64,000 bases of DNA from Anaeramoeba flamelloides (taxonomy: Eukaryota > Metamonada > Anaeramoebidae), in assembly GCA_027625915.1 (NCBI GenBank), contig JANTQA010000023.1:434001-498000 (forward strand), in the 5' to 3' direction. The notes beneath the pieces are model-generated. The model was not told the DNA's origin. It worked only from the letters and a program-made list of their open reading frames with translations, and made no database searches. The first letter of the stretch is position 1; every line of letters starts with the position of its first letter. The translations under genes and the position numbers were made by a program. Positions 11,929-24,094 of the stretch are shown here, piece by piece.

Positions 11929-12963
11929 TAAGGAGTAAGGTGTAAAATTGAAAATACAATTAATAAAAAATGGTTAATTTTTTTCTTATTTGCAGATATT
12001 TATCGATTTCAAATCAAGATTTAGGTTAGTTTATCTTTGAACTGTCTATCTAAAACCATTTTGGTCACATATAATTTATATTTAAGGAAATTACTAAAAA
12101 AAAATTATTTTTCCTTGCTGATCTAGTTTTTTCAATTTTTTTCATCTTTCATTCAACTTTTAAATTCAAATCGATTGATATATATGTTTTCAATAAGGTT
12201 TATAAATTGGTCCTGAATATTATTGGATGTTTAACTTTACAAATAAAAAAGGGATTAGAAGATTAAAAACAAAAATAGATCATTTCTGAAAATACTGTTA
12301 ATGGTCAAATAAACAATCAAAATTTTCATTCAGATTTGCCAAAATCACATTTCTCTTGAATTTAAAAAAATAGAAATCAACAAAGTCCTCAATTTCTTCA
12401 GATATAAAATTAATAAATTTAAACTAATTTCTTGAATGAAAAAAATTAAATTTTGGTTGATGTATAAAATCCTTTTTTTGGAAAGATGAATGAAAATTTT
12501 ATTCCTTTTATTCTAAAACAAATCATACTGACGATTTCAAATTAAAAAGAACCAGAATTTTCATTTATCTTTCCAAAAAAACACAGATCAAAAATTTCAA
12601 AGAAAGTTTCAAATCTTACAATTCGAAAAAGGAAATAATCGCCTATAGATTTTATTAGAATTTATTAATTTTTCTTCGAACTTTTCAAATCGAATTTGGA
12701 AAGACAAAAGAAAATTTTATTCAATGGATTTCGAAACAGACAGTAACATTAAAAGTAAATTTTCTATTTGGAGTACTCAGTTTTATTCTTCATTTTTATA
12801 TTTCAAAATGACTTTGAAACTTTTTTGAATTTGATATTCAATAATAGGTTGTTAGAAAAAAATATAGGACATGAAAAAAATCCCTAATAAGATTGTTAAT
12901 TCTGAATATTAGGAAAATTGATGTATAATTTCTTTTATTTGAAATCAAATACTTTTTTTTTAA

Positions 12964-13136
12964 GGCACTAATCTCTCTTAATTTTTTTTTATCTAAATTT
13001 AATCGAGATTTAGAAAATTTTTTGGAACTTAATTAGATTTCAAAACCACTGTTTATTTTCTATATTAAACATATTTCGAGATAATCAATCCTTATTTAGA
13101 AATTGGTTTTAAAAAAAAAAAATAGAGACTAATCCC
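12964..13136. repeat. T-family MITE, copy 2
   Basis: 173 bp with ends GGCACTAATCTCTCTTAA and the inverse of GGGATTAGTCTCTATT, flanked by TTAA at 12960-12963 and 13137-13140. It is inserted in an R6 copy. The neighbouring R6 copy (about 13886-13905) shows the empty site as a single TTAA. Confidence 0.8.
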
Positions 13137-13302
13137 TTAAGAATCAAACTTTGAAAATTATAACTTGCCCACTTATTAGAATGATGATTAATAAAATTAC
13201 ACTTGTTCAAAATATGATTCGGTCAATCAATAAATAAGAATAAAAATTATCATTTTCCAAACTCTGGCTAACCTCAATAAAACCAAATTGATTTTCAAAA
13301 TA

Positions 13303-13613
13303 CAGTCCTGTGCCATTTTAAGACACAGGAAAAATCAACATATAAGGCACAAAATTTTGTTCACTTTAAGGCACAATTTTTTGATATAAGGAACTTTCCC
13401 AATTTCAATATATAATTTCACTGAATAATTACAGAGTTAGTTTGAGTGTTTTCTTCAATATATCTATATATAGAATATTACATTATGAGTAATCTTGGAA
13501 ATTTACACAGAAAAATTGTGCCTTATTTTGACCACTTTGATTTTGTGCCTTAATGGGATTTTTTTGTGCCTTATTTCTTGATTTTTCCTGTGTCTTAAAA
13601 GAGCACAGGACTG
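13303..13613. repeat. Palindromic element, 311 bp, related to family P
   Basis: Ends CAGTCCTGTGCCATTTTAAG and the exact inverse CAGGACTG. TTAAGGCACA-type motifs recur on both arms, as in family P, but the sequence is longer and distinct. TA precedes the left end. Confidence 0.75.
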
Positions 13614-13781
13614 TCAAGTAGATCTACTTTTGTTATTAAACAATTACTTGGGTATTCGATAGAGAAACCATACTTTAATGCACTTTAAGTATGTTTATTA
13701 CTAGGTTCATAAAAAAAATTGTGAATCATAAAAAGGATTTGATTGGGTATATTTTAAATTACACAACAATCTTTCTAATTT

Positions 13782-14276
13782 AGTTGTAAAAAAAATACTG
13801 GACATGAAAACAATCCCGGACAAGATTTTTTATTGTGAATATTAGTAAAATTGTTGTGTAATTTCATTTATTTAGAATCAAATCCCTTGATTTAAGAATC
13901 AAACCATTAAAATTATAACTCACCCACTGACTAGAATTATAACTAATGAAATTACACTTGTTCAAAACAGCATTCAACCAATCAAAAAGCAAGAATAGAA
14001 ATTATCATTTTCCAAACTCTAACAAACATCAGAAAAACTCTCTTTGTTTTTTGAAATTTTGATCTACTTATCCTATCAAACAATTACTTGGGTATTCTAT
14101 AGAAACCTTACTTTAATGAACTTTAGGTAGGTTTGTTACTAGGTTCATAAAAAAATTGGTTATTTATAAAAAGAATTTGATTGAAAATAAAAGAAATTAC
14201 ACATCAATTTTCCAATAGTTGCAATTAAAAATCTTTTCAGGGATTATTTTCATGTCCAGGTATTTTTTTCACTATA
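13782..14276. repeat. R6 copy with about 100-bp terminal inverted repeats
   Basis: 13785-13890 matches the reverse complement of about 14170-14275 with modest divergence (GAAAAAAATACCTGGACATG in the right arm). It is the clearest full R6 element, 495 bp and non-coding. Confidence 0.75.
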
Positions 14277-14608
14277 TACCTATAAGGTATCTTTACAATT
14301 TGTCAATCCCCTCAAAAAGTTTATTTTACCTTTTGTTCATTATTTCCTTCAAAACAGATGAAATAGATTTATTTTTAAATTATTTAAAGAACTTTCAGAT
14401 AATAATACCATAAAACCCAATTAAGGATTATTCGAATTTTATTCCCAGTGGCTATTAATTTTATACCCGCAACACGAATTAGGAACTCAAAAGAAGGTTG
14501 AGTTAATAGATCTTGTTAAAATGTAAAATTTAGGTTTTTTTGAGTTGGGCAAAAAAATTTTACTTTCCAAATCCAAATTTTTCACTCAAAATTTTCGACT
14601 TCCAAAAT

Positions 14609-14713
14609 GATATTGGGAAAATGTCACTCCACTTTATATTCAAGTATGCTAGAGTTGGTGGTAAGTGTAGCCACCCATTTGAAAAGAAAGTGGAGTGACA
14701 TTTTCCCAATATC
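14609..14713. repeat. Perfect 27-bp inverted repeat (105-bp hairpin)
   Basis: 14609-14635 (GATATTGGGAAAATGTCACT, then CCACTTT) is the exact reverse complement of 14687-14713. The 51-nt loop contains a second small stem. Absence of mismatches means recent origin or selection. It lies about 310 bp upstream of the TMEM181-like start codon. Confidence 0.85.
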
Positions 14714-15024
14714 AAAAAAAATAGCTTTTTATTTTTGCCTTGCTTTGTTGGGATTTTTCGAAAAGTTTTTCGATCAATAAATGATTTTAATCAAAATCTT
14801 AAATTGCTAAAAATTGGCAATATTTTGACTTTCCCTCAATTCACTATATTTTCAAGGTCTTAATATATTAACTGCTTTGTATTTCAATGCTCACAGAGCA
14901 TAAAATTCAGATAGTCCTTAAGTAATCTGTAACTATTATAAAAATATAAGCAATTTGGAAATCATTTTATTATGTTTTTTCTTTTCAACAAATTTTGATT
15001 TGGATTACAATTGAATATTTCCCA

Positions 15025-18000
15025 ATGTTACAAGAGAAGCTTAGCAAAAATCAGGGAAGGTTCCTTATGTTCTTTGTATTTCTTCTTATGATTTTCATCA
15101 TTATTTATTTTACCTTCCTCTCACCTGCTGATCACGAAACGGAATATTTCCAAAAAAACATTACAACTTCACCATTCAACGAGTCAATTATTTTTACAGG
15201 CACTTCGGAACTTAACCAAATGCTTTGGATTAATCTTGAATTTGAAAAAAATGTCCCAATTGGTGTCAATTTGGATGTTGATGTGACCATAAGATATTAT
15301 GGTTCAAATGCAAACCTTAATTCAAATTCCCAGTCTATATTGGATTTGTCAAAGTATAAGAGTCTTGGTAAAATTAGCGAAAGAATCAACGTTACCTGCT
15401 TATACAAACCTGAAGACGTATAATTTTATAGATCCTTTTTGATTTTTTTTTTAATTCTTTTTTTTTTCAGTGACCTACTCCACAAACAACTCTTTGTAAT
15501 TAAAAAAAAAACAATAACCTTTCCAAAAGATTATTCATTTTAATCAATGCCTTCTTTGATTCTCTTCAATAAAATAATTAAATAAAAATCAATTAGAAAC
15601 AATCATGTAATACAAATAAAATAATGCATCTCGCTCATTTATCCTACAATCACTACTATTTTAATATTTTATTAACCGAGGACAAAATTCCATTATATTT
15701 TTCACAAGCTACTTTCTCTGTAAGTCTTTTTTTCTTTTTCTTTTTCTTTTTTTTTTTTTTTTTTTTTATCGAATCTTTTTGTTTTTGTTAATTGATGTTT
15801 TTATTGTTTTTTTTTCAAATTTATCGTTCTCAAAACACACTACTAAAACAAAGATCAATAACTTTTCAAAAAAGTCATCCATTAGTGAACTGACAGCAAG
15901 AAGCTTTTTTATTTTAATTTTTCTGATCCAGCTCATCTTGTTTATTTACAAAATGAAAAAGAAAGATAAAAAATCGCTAAAAATCGAGCAAAAATTCATT
16001 CCTTTGTTAATAACAATCCAAATCTTGTATCTGAACCCTTTCCATTCTGCTATTCATTTTACTGATTCAATTGTGTGGAGATTTATTGACATCATATTCG
16101 AGTCTCTCTTTAATTCAACAATACTCGTCTATTTATTATGTTCACATGGCGGATTAAGAATTGTAATTAATATTTTCCTTTTGTTTTCTTTTTTTTGAAA
16201 TCTTTGTTTGGTTGATAAAATTATTTTTCAAAATCTCATTAAAATGGTTTTTTTTGTTTTACCTTTGAATATATTTTTAGTGAAATAACAAATTAAATTG
16301 GTTCATGGAATTTACCATTCCTGAAAAAAAATTGTCAAATCGGCTTTAATTGTAAAATTGATTTTAATATGTTAAATGGTTGTGAATTGAAAAATTTATC
16401 AATGATTTTTTTACATATTTTTCACTGATCAATAAATATGCTTAGAAACTGAAATTTCTCATACTGGATTAATACCAACTTACTAAAATCTAAAAGTCAA
16501 TTTTACATGAATATAAAAATCAGAACAACAAAACATTCAATTCTACTAAATGTTTACAATTAAAAATCAAATTTGGAAAATTGTACATAAGGTATTTCCA
16601 AAAAACACAACTCGTAAATTTTTTTCAAAAAAACAATCTCTAAATTTTATATTTTTTAAATACACTCATAGAATAAACATTATTATATAGAAAAATTTCG
16701 AAAAAAGGTTTATAACTTTATTAGATAGTAATGGGAATCAAGAAAAAAAATAAAGAATCTTATTTTAAAAAAATAAACTAAATTTCATAATAAATGGCCT
16801 AATTTTTTTTTACTTTATTTTATTTTTAGATGAAAAACAAATATTTCTAGTGTAAGGAACTGAATATTAAAATAGTAATTTTTTTATTATAATAGATAAC
16901 TTCAATTCATAACAATATTAATTTTCAAAATTTGATTTTTAATGGGTCAATGATTTTTGAAATGGAGTTTACTTAATGTTCAATATAACGTCCATTCATT
17001 CCAACTAATTTCACAAAAAAAAAATACCTTCGTTGTAACTTATTTCAAAAAAAAATACACCAAAAATAAGTATTTTTTTCAAAAGTTGGTAATTTTGAAA
17101 AATGTAGTATCCGAATCTTAATTAGTTTAAGAGCTATCTTTTCTTAGTGACATAAGATTTTCATAACTTTGAAAAAATAATTTATAAAAGATGTATAATT
17201 GGAATCCAATATGGATTTTTGGCTAACTTTAATTTTCAGAATTTATTAATTCTTTGTAGTAAAGTGGGCATCTTTTTTTTTACTAAAAAATCCTCTTTTT
17301 TAATGTATCTATTCTTTAATTGACAATATCAAATTGAGTAAAATATTAATACAGATTGAATCAATAACTATCGTATTTATTTCAAAATATGTTAGTTGAA
17401 ATATTTTCAAAAAATGAAAAAAAAAAAAATGGTACCTTTTTTGAAAAAAACGATGTAATAGCAATTTCAATAAAAAACTGGTAATATAACAAAGGTCACA
17501 AATGATATTTTAAACAATAAAATATAGTTATAGAAGCTTTCCATTCTATTGGAAAAATTATCAAGATTAAACAAGTTATGAAAACGATTTTTCGATCAAA
17601 AATGAAAATAATAACCCACTAATTTTCACACCTAAAAAATATCATATAAAATCAAGATCAGAAATTTTGATATCTTGTATTGATATAATGCAATACTCTG
17701 AAACAAATAACTTGAATTATTATTAAGAACTAATAAATGATTGTTCATGGTTTTGTATATTTTCAAGCGACTGTGTAGGTATAAAAACAAAAACTATGTA
17801 GTTTTGCAATTTTTTTTTATTACAACTTTTTTGAAAGTTCTTTTCCAATTTTTTTTGAAAAAAATTATGAAAAAATAAAGAAAAATATAAAGAAAAAAAA
17901 TTTAAACAAATAAAGAAAACAATTAATTGACAGATCTCAATGATAAAATAAAAGTTACTTAAAACCGGGTAATAAACACTTGAAATTCCAAGTAAATTAA

Positions 18001-21000
18001 ACTCTTTTTCAAACAAAAATGCACAACTCTCAAGCCATCAATACTATTGAATTTGATTGTTCATAAGATAATTACTTATTGGTGATTTTCATTTTAATTA
18101 TTCATTTTTTCATTTTTTGTTTTTTTATTTATGGGTATTAAACAATTGGAAAATGAAAAAACAAGATAAGAAGAAACCAATTTGGAAATAATCCACAAGT
18201 ATAAAAATTAAGGGTCTAGTCATTTACCGTGAATATGTACCATACTCAAGGGGTGACCTGGGAACAAAAATGGTATTTTGAAATAGCCCTTCTTTTGGTT
18301 GACAAAATTCAAATAACAAAAAAAAAAATTTCATTGGATCTCTTTGACAAAAAATTCAACGAATAAAAATAAGTTTGAAATAGTTCACAATTTCAAAAAA
18401 TCAAAATTTAAAAAAAAAAATTCATCTTTTCTCATTTTCTATTTCCAAATTGTTAAATTTCTTTAATTTAAAACAAATTGCTTTCTTGAATTTCGCAATC
18501 AATTTAATTCGATTTAATCTGATTTGTGGTTATTTTGTAACCTCACTAAATTTGACCAAGTATGGGTTATGTAATATTCTTTAGGATAAAAATATCTCAT
18601 TTGAAAAATGAAAAAAAAGAAAAAAAAAGTCACTGAGATCTCAAAAAGCGCCAAAGAGCGACACTTCAAAACTGACATAGTTGTTTTCAAAATTGTATAT
18701 TCTAACCATTCTAATTGGAAATTGAGTGTAGCTCTTTGGCGCTTTTTTCTAAAAATGTCCTCTTTTTTAGTTGTTGATTTTTGGAGATCGATCATACATC
18801 ATAGGTTGGTTGGTTTTTGATTGGCGTTAGGTCTATCCATAAAAATAAAAATTACTAAAAAGTTTTTTTCCATTTCAGAAAAAAAAATTTCACCGTAATG
18901 ACTCGACCCTTAAAACAGTTTAAGGTTGATTTCAAATGAGCTAGATATAGGAATTAAGAAAGACCATTATTGGATTGATTTATGGAACAAAGAAAAAAAG
19001 AAAATAAAGAAAAAAAAACAATTCCAACAAAATATCCAGATGAATTGCGGCTTTATCTTGAAAATGAGACCTTAAAGAACAAAAGTTTGACGTGGAAAAA
19101 AGTTATCAATAAAATGATAAGAACTTTTTCCCAATTCACCTTGTTCAAGGGTTTTTATTGATTTTATAATTTTTTTCCCCTTACACAATTAACAAAACCA
19201 GATTTCTCATTTCAAATAAAAGGGCACATCAATTTTGAAAATATTTAATTTTAATTTTTATTGTTTTGTTTTTAATGAGTTTTAAATATTCTGTTGAGTG
19301 TTTTTTTTTTATGTTTTAATGAGTTTCTTAGATTTTAGAATGGGACTACAATTAACTTGATTCAATTATTAATAATTCTTGAAATTTTCTGTGCACTTTT
19401 TTTTCAAAGCGATTATTTGTATCTAAAGAATATTACAAAAATTTCACTTTGTCTAATGTAGATGATTACAATCTAACCACAAGCCAGATTAAATCGAATT
19501 AAATTGATTTTCTACCGAAAGAAAACAATTTATTTTAAATTGAAGAAATTTAACCAATTGAAAATATTAAACAAGAAAAGATTCTATTTTTTTTTAAAAA
19601 TGTTCAAAGAATATTTTTATATTATTGGATTAATAACCCAAGAGAAGAAATAATTAAATTTATTAAAGAAAGAAATATTTTATTTATTCATAAATCTGGG
19701 GATGAAGGATTTCCTTTAAAATTTAGATCAATATTAATTAATAATACTTTAGCAAGATTTTTTCTAAAACTTATTTATAAAGGGATAGAAGACTCTTTGA
19801 ATCTAGTATCAGATTCTCAATTTGGTTTTTAAAAAAAATTAGATACAAGAATAACATTTTGTTCTAAATTTACTATTTGAACTTAATAAACTTAAAAAAA
19901 AGAATTTTCAGAAATTGTTACAATTGATATTAAAAAATACTTTGACACAATTATTCTTATACTAATTCACTATGCTCTCAATAAATATATCAAAATTGAT
20001 AAAATTAAAATTTGGTTACAAAAATATTATAAAAAAGAAGGAATAGAAGTTTATCAAGGAGATCCACTTTCCCCTCATGTTTGGATTTATCAACCACTTT
20101 TTAATTGAAAAAATAAAAGACTTTGTTCATCATGTTCAAAGGTTTGCATAAGACTTAATTTTAATAATTGAAAGACCCATTCCAGAAATTGACAAAAAGT
20201 TAAGAATAATTTTATAAAATTATCCAAGAATTTGGAATGAATCCAAATATAGATAAAACTTTAAAATCAAATCAATTATCTGAAATAAAGTATTTAGGTA
20301 TTTGGCTTGAAAAAGAGAAACATTTACAAAAAAACCAAAAAAAAAATGTTAAAAATAACTTTTAAAAAATCAAAATGATTTTTAACCAAAAAAAAATCAG
20401 CCAATGGAGTAAAATTACAAATGATTAAATTGGTATGCATTAGCCAACTATTTTATGTTCTAGTAATTTTTAGTCTAACCCAAAAAGATTATAACATGAT
20501 AGATGTTTGGATAAATAAAAAAAGTCACAAAATTTTTAAAAATCAATACACATTCTCCAAGAATAATTTATAAAACTGAAGCTAAACTTGACCAAGTAAA
20601 AATTTCAATATATAAAATCAGATTTAAACTCAAAAAGAAATTAAAAATTCTTGTTTTTGAACAAATTTCCAAAAAGTTAAAATTTTCAAAAAACGAAGAA
20701 AAAAAAATATTAATTGGAAAGTACGGAATCTAAAATTATTAGATGTGAATCTTAATCAATTTTAGAGAAAACTTAATAATAAATAGTAATGGGTGGAAAG
20801 GTCAAGAATATTTAAAAATTATTTGGGATAATAACCATATAAACAAACAGCCTTGTCGCCAAGTGCCATCAAGTGCCTAGGTTTTCTTGAGGTTTTCTGT
20901 TTATTGATTTTCGTTAAGTTTTTTTGAGTTTTCTGTTTATTTGTTAAGTTTTCTAGGTTTTTTTGAGGTTTTCTATTTTATTTGTGAAATCAATACAGTC

Positions 21001-23108
21001 AGTTCCACTTTTAAGGCACAAACTTTCAACGAAATTTAAGGCACAATAAAAATCTCAAATTAAGGCACAAAATTCAGATTATAGTAAAATAAATTGTAAA
21101 ATAAAAAATTACAAATTTTGTGCCTTAATTTGAGAATTTTTTTCTGCCTTAAATTTCGTTCAAAGTTTGCGCCTTAAAAGTGGAACTGACTGTAGATTTT
21201 CGTTAGGTTTTTTTTACTTTAGAAATAAACAGAAAATTTTAATAAATTTCCGGTTTATTTCTAAAGTAAAAAAAAACCTAGAACACTTCACGAATAAAAT
21301 AGAAAACCTCAAAAAAACCTAGAACACTTCACAAATAAACAGAAAACTCGAGAAAAGCTAATGGCGTTTTTTTTTTTAATTTAAGAAATAAACCGAAAAT
21401 TTTTGAAATTAAAAAAAACCTAACGACAAAAAATATTTAAAATGGAAGGGTTCTACTGCCATTTTAAAACTAAGAAATTTCACAAATTATCTAAATAGAT
21501 CTTCTTATGGTTATGATAAGAATAAAATAAAAACAAAATCTTGCAATTTATGTAAAAAATACTTATAATTTAGATATCATTGAAGGTTTGGACCATTTTT
21601 TATGGAATCGTGTCTTAGAGTGCCGTCAAGTGCCTAGGTTTTCTTGAGGTTTTCTGTTTATTTGTTAAGTGTTCTAGGTTTTTTTGAGGTTTTCTATTTT
21701 ATTTGTGAAATCTATTGATTTGCGTTAGGTTTTTTTTAGTTTTCTATTTATTTGGAAAATCAATAGATTTTCGTTAGGTTTTTTTTACTTTTTGAAATAA
21801 AATAGAAAACCTCAAAAAAAACTAGAGCACTTCACAAATAAAATAGAAAACTCAAAAAAACTTAACGAAAATCTATTGATTTTACAAATAAACAGAAAAC
21901 TCAAGAAAACCTAACTGCTGTAAGGGGAAATTAATTTCCCCCCTTCAAAATAAAAAAATAAAAAAATTTTCATGTATTTAATCACTTATACCTCAATTAT
22001 TTTTATTGGCTGAAATTTGAATTAGAAATATTAATAATCTAAAATAATAAATAAAATAAAAAATTTTCTTTCAAAATCAAGACTTTCGAACCTCAAAATA
22101 AAAAATATATGAAACACCATTTTCAAGAATTACCTTAATTGTTAATAAAAATAATAGGTTACTTTTTTTGGTTTTTATATAGGAAATATGTGGAATTTTG
22201 GATTCAAAAAATAGAAACTCTAAAATAAATAAATTGTTGAGATGAGGTTGACTCATCCATTTCATCAGTCAAAACACAAATTATAAATTTTTTTTTTTTA
22301 CTTTGGATTTAAATAGAAATTGTATAAACTATATATTCATTTTATTTATTAATTATATATGTGACTGTATTTTTGAAATTTCGTTTATTTATATTTTTTC
22401 CGATTTCTATTTCTTAATTAATTTAAAAAATTCTCAAACCAAAAAGATTTTGTATTAATTTCTAATTCCCAAATTATTTTGATGATTTATTGACTTTTAA
22501 AATTTTTCAATATATATATATATATTTACTCCTTATTTTATTAATATTTTAATAATTCTAAATAGAAACCATTTAATAGGACATTAAAATTTTATCTACC
22601 AAAATTTCTTTTTGGGATATTATTATTTGTTGGCTTTTTATTCTTTCACATGTTTGAAAGGTTGTATACTTTTGGTTATGATCCAAGTGAATATTTATTT
22701 TTCCAAAAAACAAATAGAATATATACTCGGATTCTTCTATGTTTGGCAACGATATATATTTATTGGTTTCTTTATCTTTCAATTCGCGTCTGGGTGGAGA
22801 TCTCCAAAAGGCATGAAGATCGTACTCGTTTAATATATTTGTTTTCATTCAATTTTGGGTTGATCATAGGATACATAACAATATTTGTACTATCAGAAAA
22901 ATTGTTTGTCGAAAATTCATTGTTTATAGAATTAACTCCTTTATTTTTTTCAGCAGTTTGGGTGCTTTCGCTTTCTTTTTTTTATTTCCCAATTTCAAAC
23001 AAGCCTTTAAAATACGATGAAAAAATTTTTGAAGTTTCATCAGAAGAATATATAGAAAAATATTCAATATCATCTGAAAATTCTTCTATTAATATGCAAT
23101 TAATTTAA
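15025..23108 (+). CDS. TMEM181-like seven-helix membrane protein, four exons
   Basis: Exons 15025-15417, 15597-15719, 15854-16162 and 22566-23108, all phase 0, give 455 residues. Introns are 179, 134 and 6,403 nt with donors GTATAA, GTAAGT and GTAATT. The N-terminus has a membrane segment (about 12-32), then a luminal beta-rich domain with SPFNESIIF, SELNQMLWINLEF, NVTC and IMHLAHLSYNHYYFNI. Exon 3 carries two or three membrane helices and the motif LKIEQKFIPLLITIQ, then NPFHSAIHF and LCSHGGLR. Exon 4 starts KPFNRTLKFYLPKF and adds about four helices. Order and motifs fit the TMEM181/Wntless-type membrane family, whose function is poorly known (Golgi or trafficking roles are suggested for relatives). 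The start ATG at 15025 gives the complete signal-anchor. The second intron's acceptor (AAAG at 15853) and the first intron's acceptor (TTAG at 15596) are my best choices, not certain. Length is close to the family norm. Confidence 0.8.
17255..17700 (+). repeat. R5 family copy
   Basis: Shares ordered blocks with 56926-57700 and with the reverse complement of 42746-43326, including AAGATTAAACAAGTTATGAA and ATCAAAAATGAAAATAAT. The left end AAAGTGGGCATCTTT is truncated relative to the intact TIR. Confidence 0.65.
18208..18913. repeat. TIR-bounded block inside the duplicated segment
   Basis: Left end TTAAGGGTCTAGTCATTTAC and the right end, whose reverse complement is TAAGGGTCGAGTCATTACGG, are inverted copies about 700 bp apart. 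The other duplicate (59520-59550) keeps only a right-end-like remnant. This may be an element insertion here or an internal deletion there. Confidence 0.5.
18643..18747. repeat. Short hairpin, 17-bp arms
   Basis: AAAAAGCGCCAAAGAGC (18643-18659) is the exact inverse of 18731-18747. Overlapping short frames on both strands are artefacts of this symmetry. Confidence 0.6.
20852..21432 (+). repeat. R4 palindromic module in the LINE, site a
   Basis: Starts AGTGCCATCAAGTGCCTAGG and is built of repeated TTTTCTTGAGGTTTTCTGTT-like modules, followed by their inverse (AAAACCTAACGAC at the end). The whole folds as a long imperfect hairpin. A P-family MITE is nested at 20996-21192. Confidence 0.75.
20996..21192. 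repeat. P-family palindromic MITE, copy A
   Basis: 197 bp, nearly palindromic: CAGTCAGTTCCACTTTTAAG to the inverse end CTTAAAAGTGGAACTGACTG. Flanked by TA on both sides (20994-20995, 21193-21194). The R4 block at 21750-21775 preserves the empty site (ATCAATAGATTTTCG), proving a TA target duplication. CAGT ends with TA targets fit Tc1/mariner-type elements. Confidence 0.88.
21606..21908 (+). repeat. R4 palindromic module in the LINE, site b
   Basis: Begins TGTCTTAGAGTGCCGTCAAG and ends AAAACCTAACTG. It cuts the LINE tail right after HFLWN. The same junction occurs in the inverted LINE tail at 42.3 kb. Confidence 0.75.
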
Positions 23109-23363
23109 GCGGATTATTAAAAAGGAGAATTCTAACAACTCTTTTAATTTATTAGAATTATTTATTGTAGATGATTTTATTTAATTTATACCAATTTTTA
23201 TCAATATTCTGTTTTATAAAATGATAATAATAATTCTTTTTAAAATAAATATAGAAACAAAATAAATATTATAAAGTAATATATTTGATTTTTATCATTA
23301 GTTTATTTTTATTTTTTTTTTATTAACTAATATTAATCTGTTTTGTTATAATAAACTATTTTT

Positions 23364-24043
23364 TAGTCAAAGGGGCCCAGTTGTAATGTGTGGATTACAT
23401 GTGTTTAAAGTGTTTGAATGGGAATTAGAAGAAAAATTTTATTTTGGAAATTCCAAAATTGAAATCAATTTTTGCAAATCATTTTATTTTTTTTTTTCAT
23501 TTTTTTTTTTAAAACCTATTTCTGTTTTAACATTTTTATTATTGCAAGATCAATAGTCACTTGGCTAAAATGTGTTATTCCAAGGTTATTTAAACAGTGG
23601 AGATGATTGTTGAGAAATCATATTGATTTCTATTGGAATTTTATTCAATCTTTGATCTTGATATTTGTTTAATAAATGTGAAAAATTTTCACTTCATTTT
23701 CATTTCCTTTTTCAAATAGAGACCACAGATACCAATACACTTCGTTTGGGGACTTGATTTCTAAAAGGAAAGTGTGGAAAATGAAGTAAAAATTGTTTCC
23801 GATTTATTATTCAAATAACAGTAGAAGTTCAAAACGAGCATTGTTGTTTTTCTCAATAGGGCTTGTCTCTAAGAATTTGAGTTTTTCAATTTTTTTGAAA
23901 ATCCATTGATTAATTAGTTTTCTTTCAGACATATATCAACAATTATTTAAGCTGTATTATTCTACTTATTTCTGATTTGTTCTTCAAATGTCAATTATAT
24001 GAAAAAATTGATATTTGAAAAAAAAATTGGGTCCCTTTGACTG
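23364..24043 (+). repeat. R1 family copy 3
   Basis: Inverted ends TAGTCAAAGGGGCCCAGTTG and the inverse of CAGTCAAAGGGACCCAA. It is longer than copy 2 because of a nested hairpin at 23690-23805. Confidence 0.75.
23690..23805. repeat. Hairpin repeat nested in R1
   Basis: GAAAAATTTTCACTTCATTTTC at the left and GGAAAATGAAGTAAAAATTG at the right are imperfect inverses. The same ends recur at 35205 and 36048-36190, defining a small family of about 120-145 bp hairpins. Confidence 0.55.
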
Positions 24044-24094
24044 AAAAAAAGATTATATAATCTATTTCCAAAAAAGTGGGGTAAATTTATTTTA

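Larger units (their letters stand above)
12848..13781 (+). repeat. R6 copy broken up by two nested elements
   Basis: The left end (TTAGAAAAAAATATAGGACA) and the rest of an R6 element can be read in order once the T MITE (12964-13136) and the 311-bp palindrome (13303-13613) are set aside. It abuts the next R6 copy at 13782. Confidence 0.6.
11929..15024. other. Divergent intergenic region filled with nested repeats
   Basis: Lies between the start codons of the thioredoxin gene (-) and the TMEM181-like gene (+), so both promoters should be here; no motif stands out. Two adjoining R6 copies, a T-family MITE, a palindromic 311-bp element and a perfect 27-bp hairpin occupy 12848-14713. Confidence 0.65.
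18040..19400 (+). repeat. Dispersed duplicated segment, copy 1
   Basis: Matches 59371-60010 over its whole length except for a 700-bp block (18190-18890) missing from that copy. A short frame 18982-19161 (61 residues; KTIPTKYPDELRLYLENETL) is open here and broken by stops in the other copy. It resembles no family I know. Confidence 0.65.
19620..21960 (+). mobile_element. Decayed LINE (non-LTR retrotransposon), interrupted by R4 blocks
   Basis: Reverse-transcriptase motifs occur in order on the + strand. 19620-19832 reads FIHKSGDEG, FRSILINNTLARFFLK and SQFGF then stop. 19914-20108 reads VTIDIKKYFDTI and QGDPLSP (20055-20075). From 20101 comes FA-stop-DLILI, a damaged FADD catalytic box (stop at 20149-20151), then FGMNPNIDK and YLGIWL. 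The thumb continues to about 20850. A tail fragment at 21440-21605 has CNLC and an HFLWN motif like LINE C-terminal CCHC regions. The 3' end (about 21917-21960) is CTGTAAGGGG, an A-rich run and CTTCAAAATAAAAAAATAAA. Several frames and stops show it is dead. R4 blocks replace 20852-21432 and 21606-21908. The endonuclease part is not seen, so the clade (R2-like or APE type) is unknown. Confidence 0.85.
16163..22565 (+). other. Giant intron of the TMEM181-like gene
   Basis: The intron is 6,403 nt. The protein reads continuously across it: HGGLRI is followed by KPFNRTLKFYLPKF, which are adjacent in this family. It holds an R5 copy, a segment duplicated at 59.4-60.0 kb, a TIR insertion, a same-strand LINE remnant, two R4 blocks and a P-family MITE. 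The sequence from 16163 to about 17250 shows only AT-rich DNA with R5-like end motifs (16590, 17030). Confidence 0.75.

Noticed and set aside
18514-18820. Overlapping frames of 93 (-) and 70 (+) codons
   Set aside because: Both arise from the GCGCCAAAGAGC hairpin and poly-A; they mirror each other and have no domain.
22573-22848. 91-codon minus-strand frame
   Set aside because: Exact shadow of the TMEM181-like exon 4 on the other strand.
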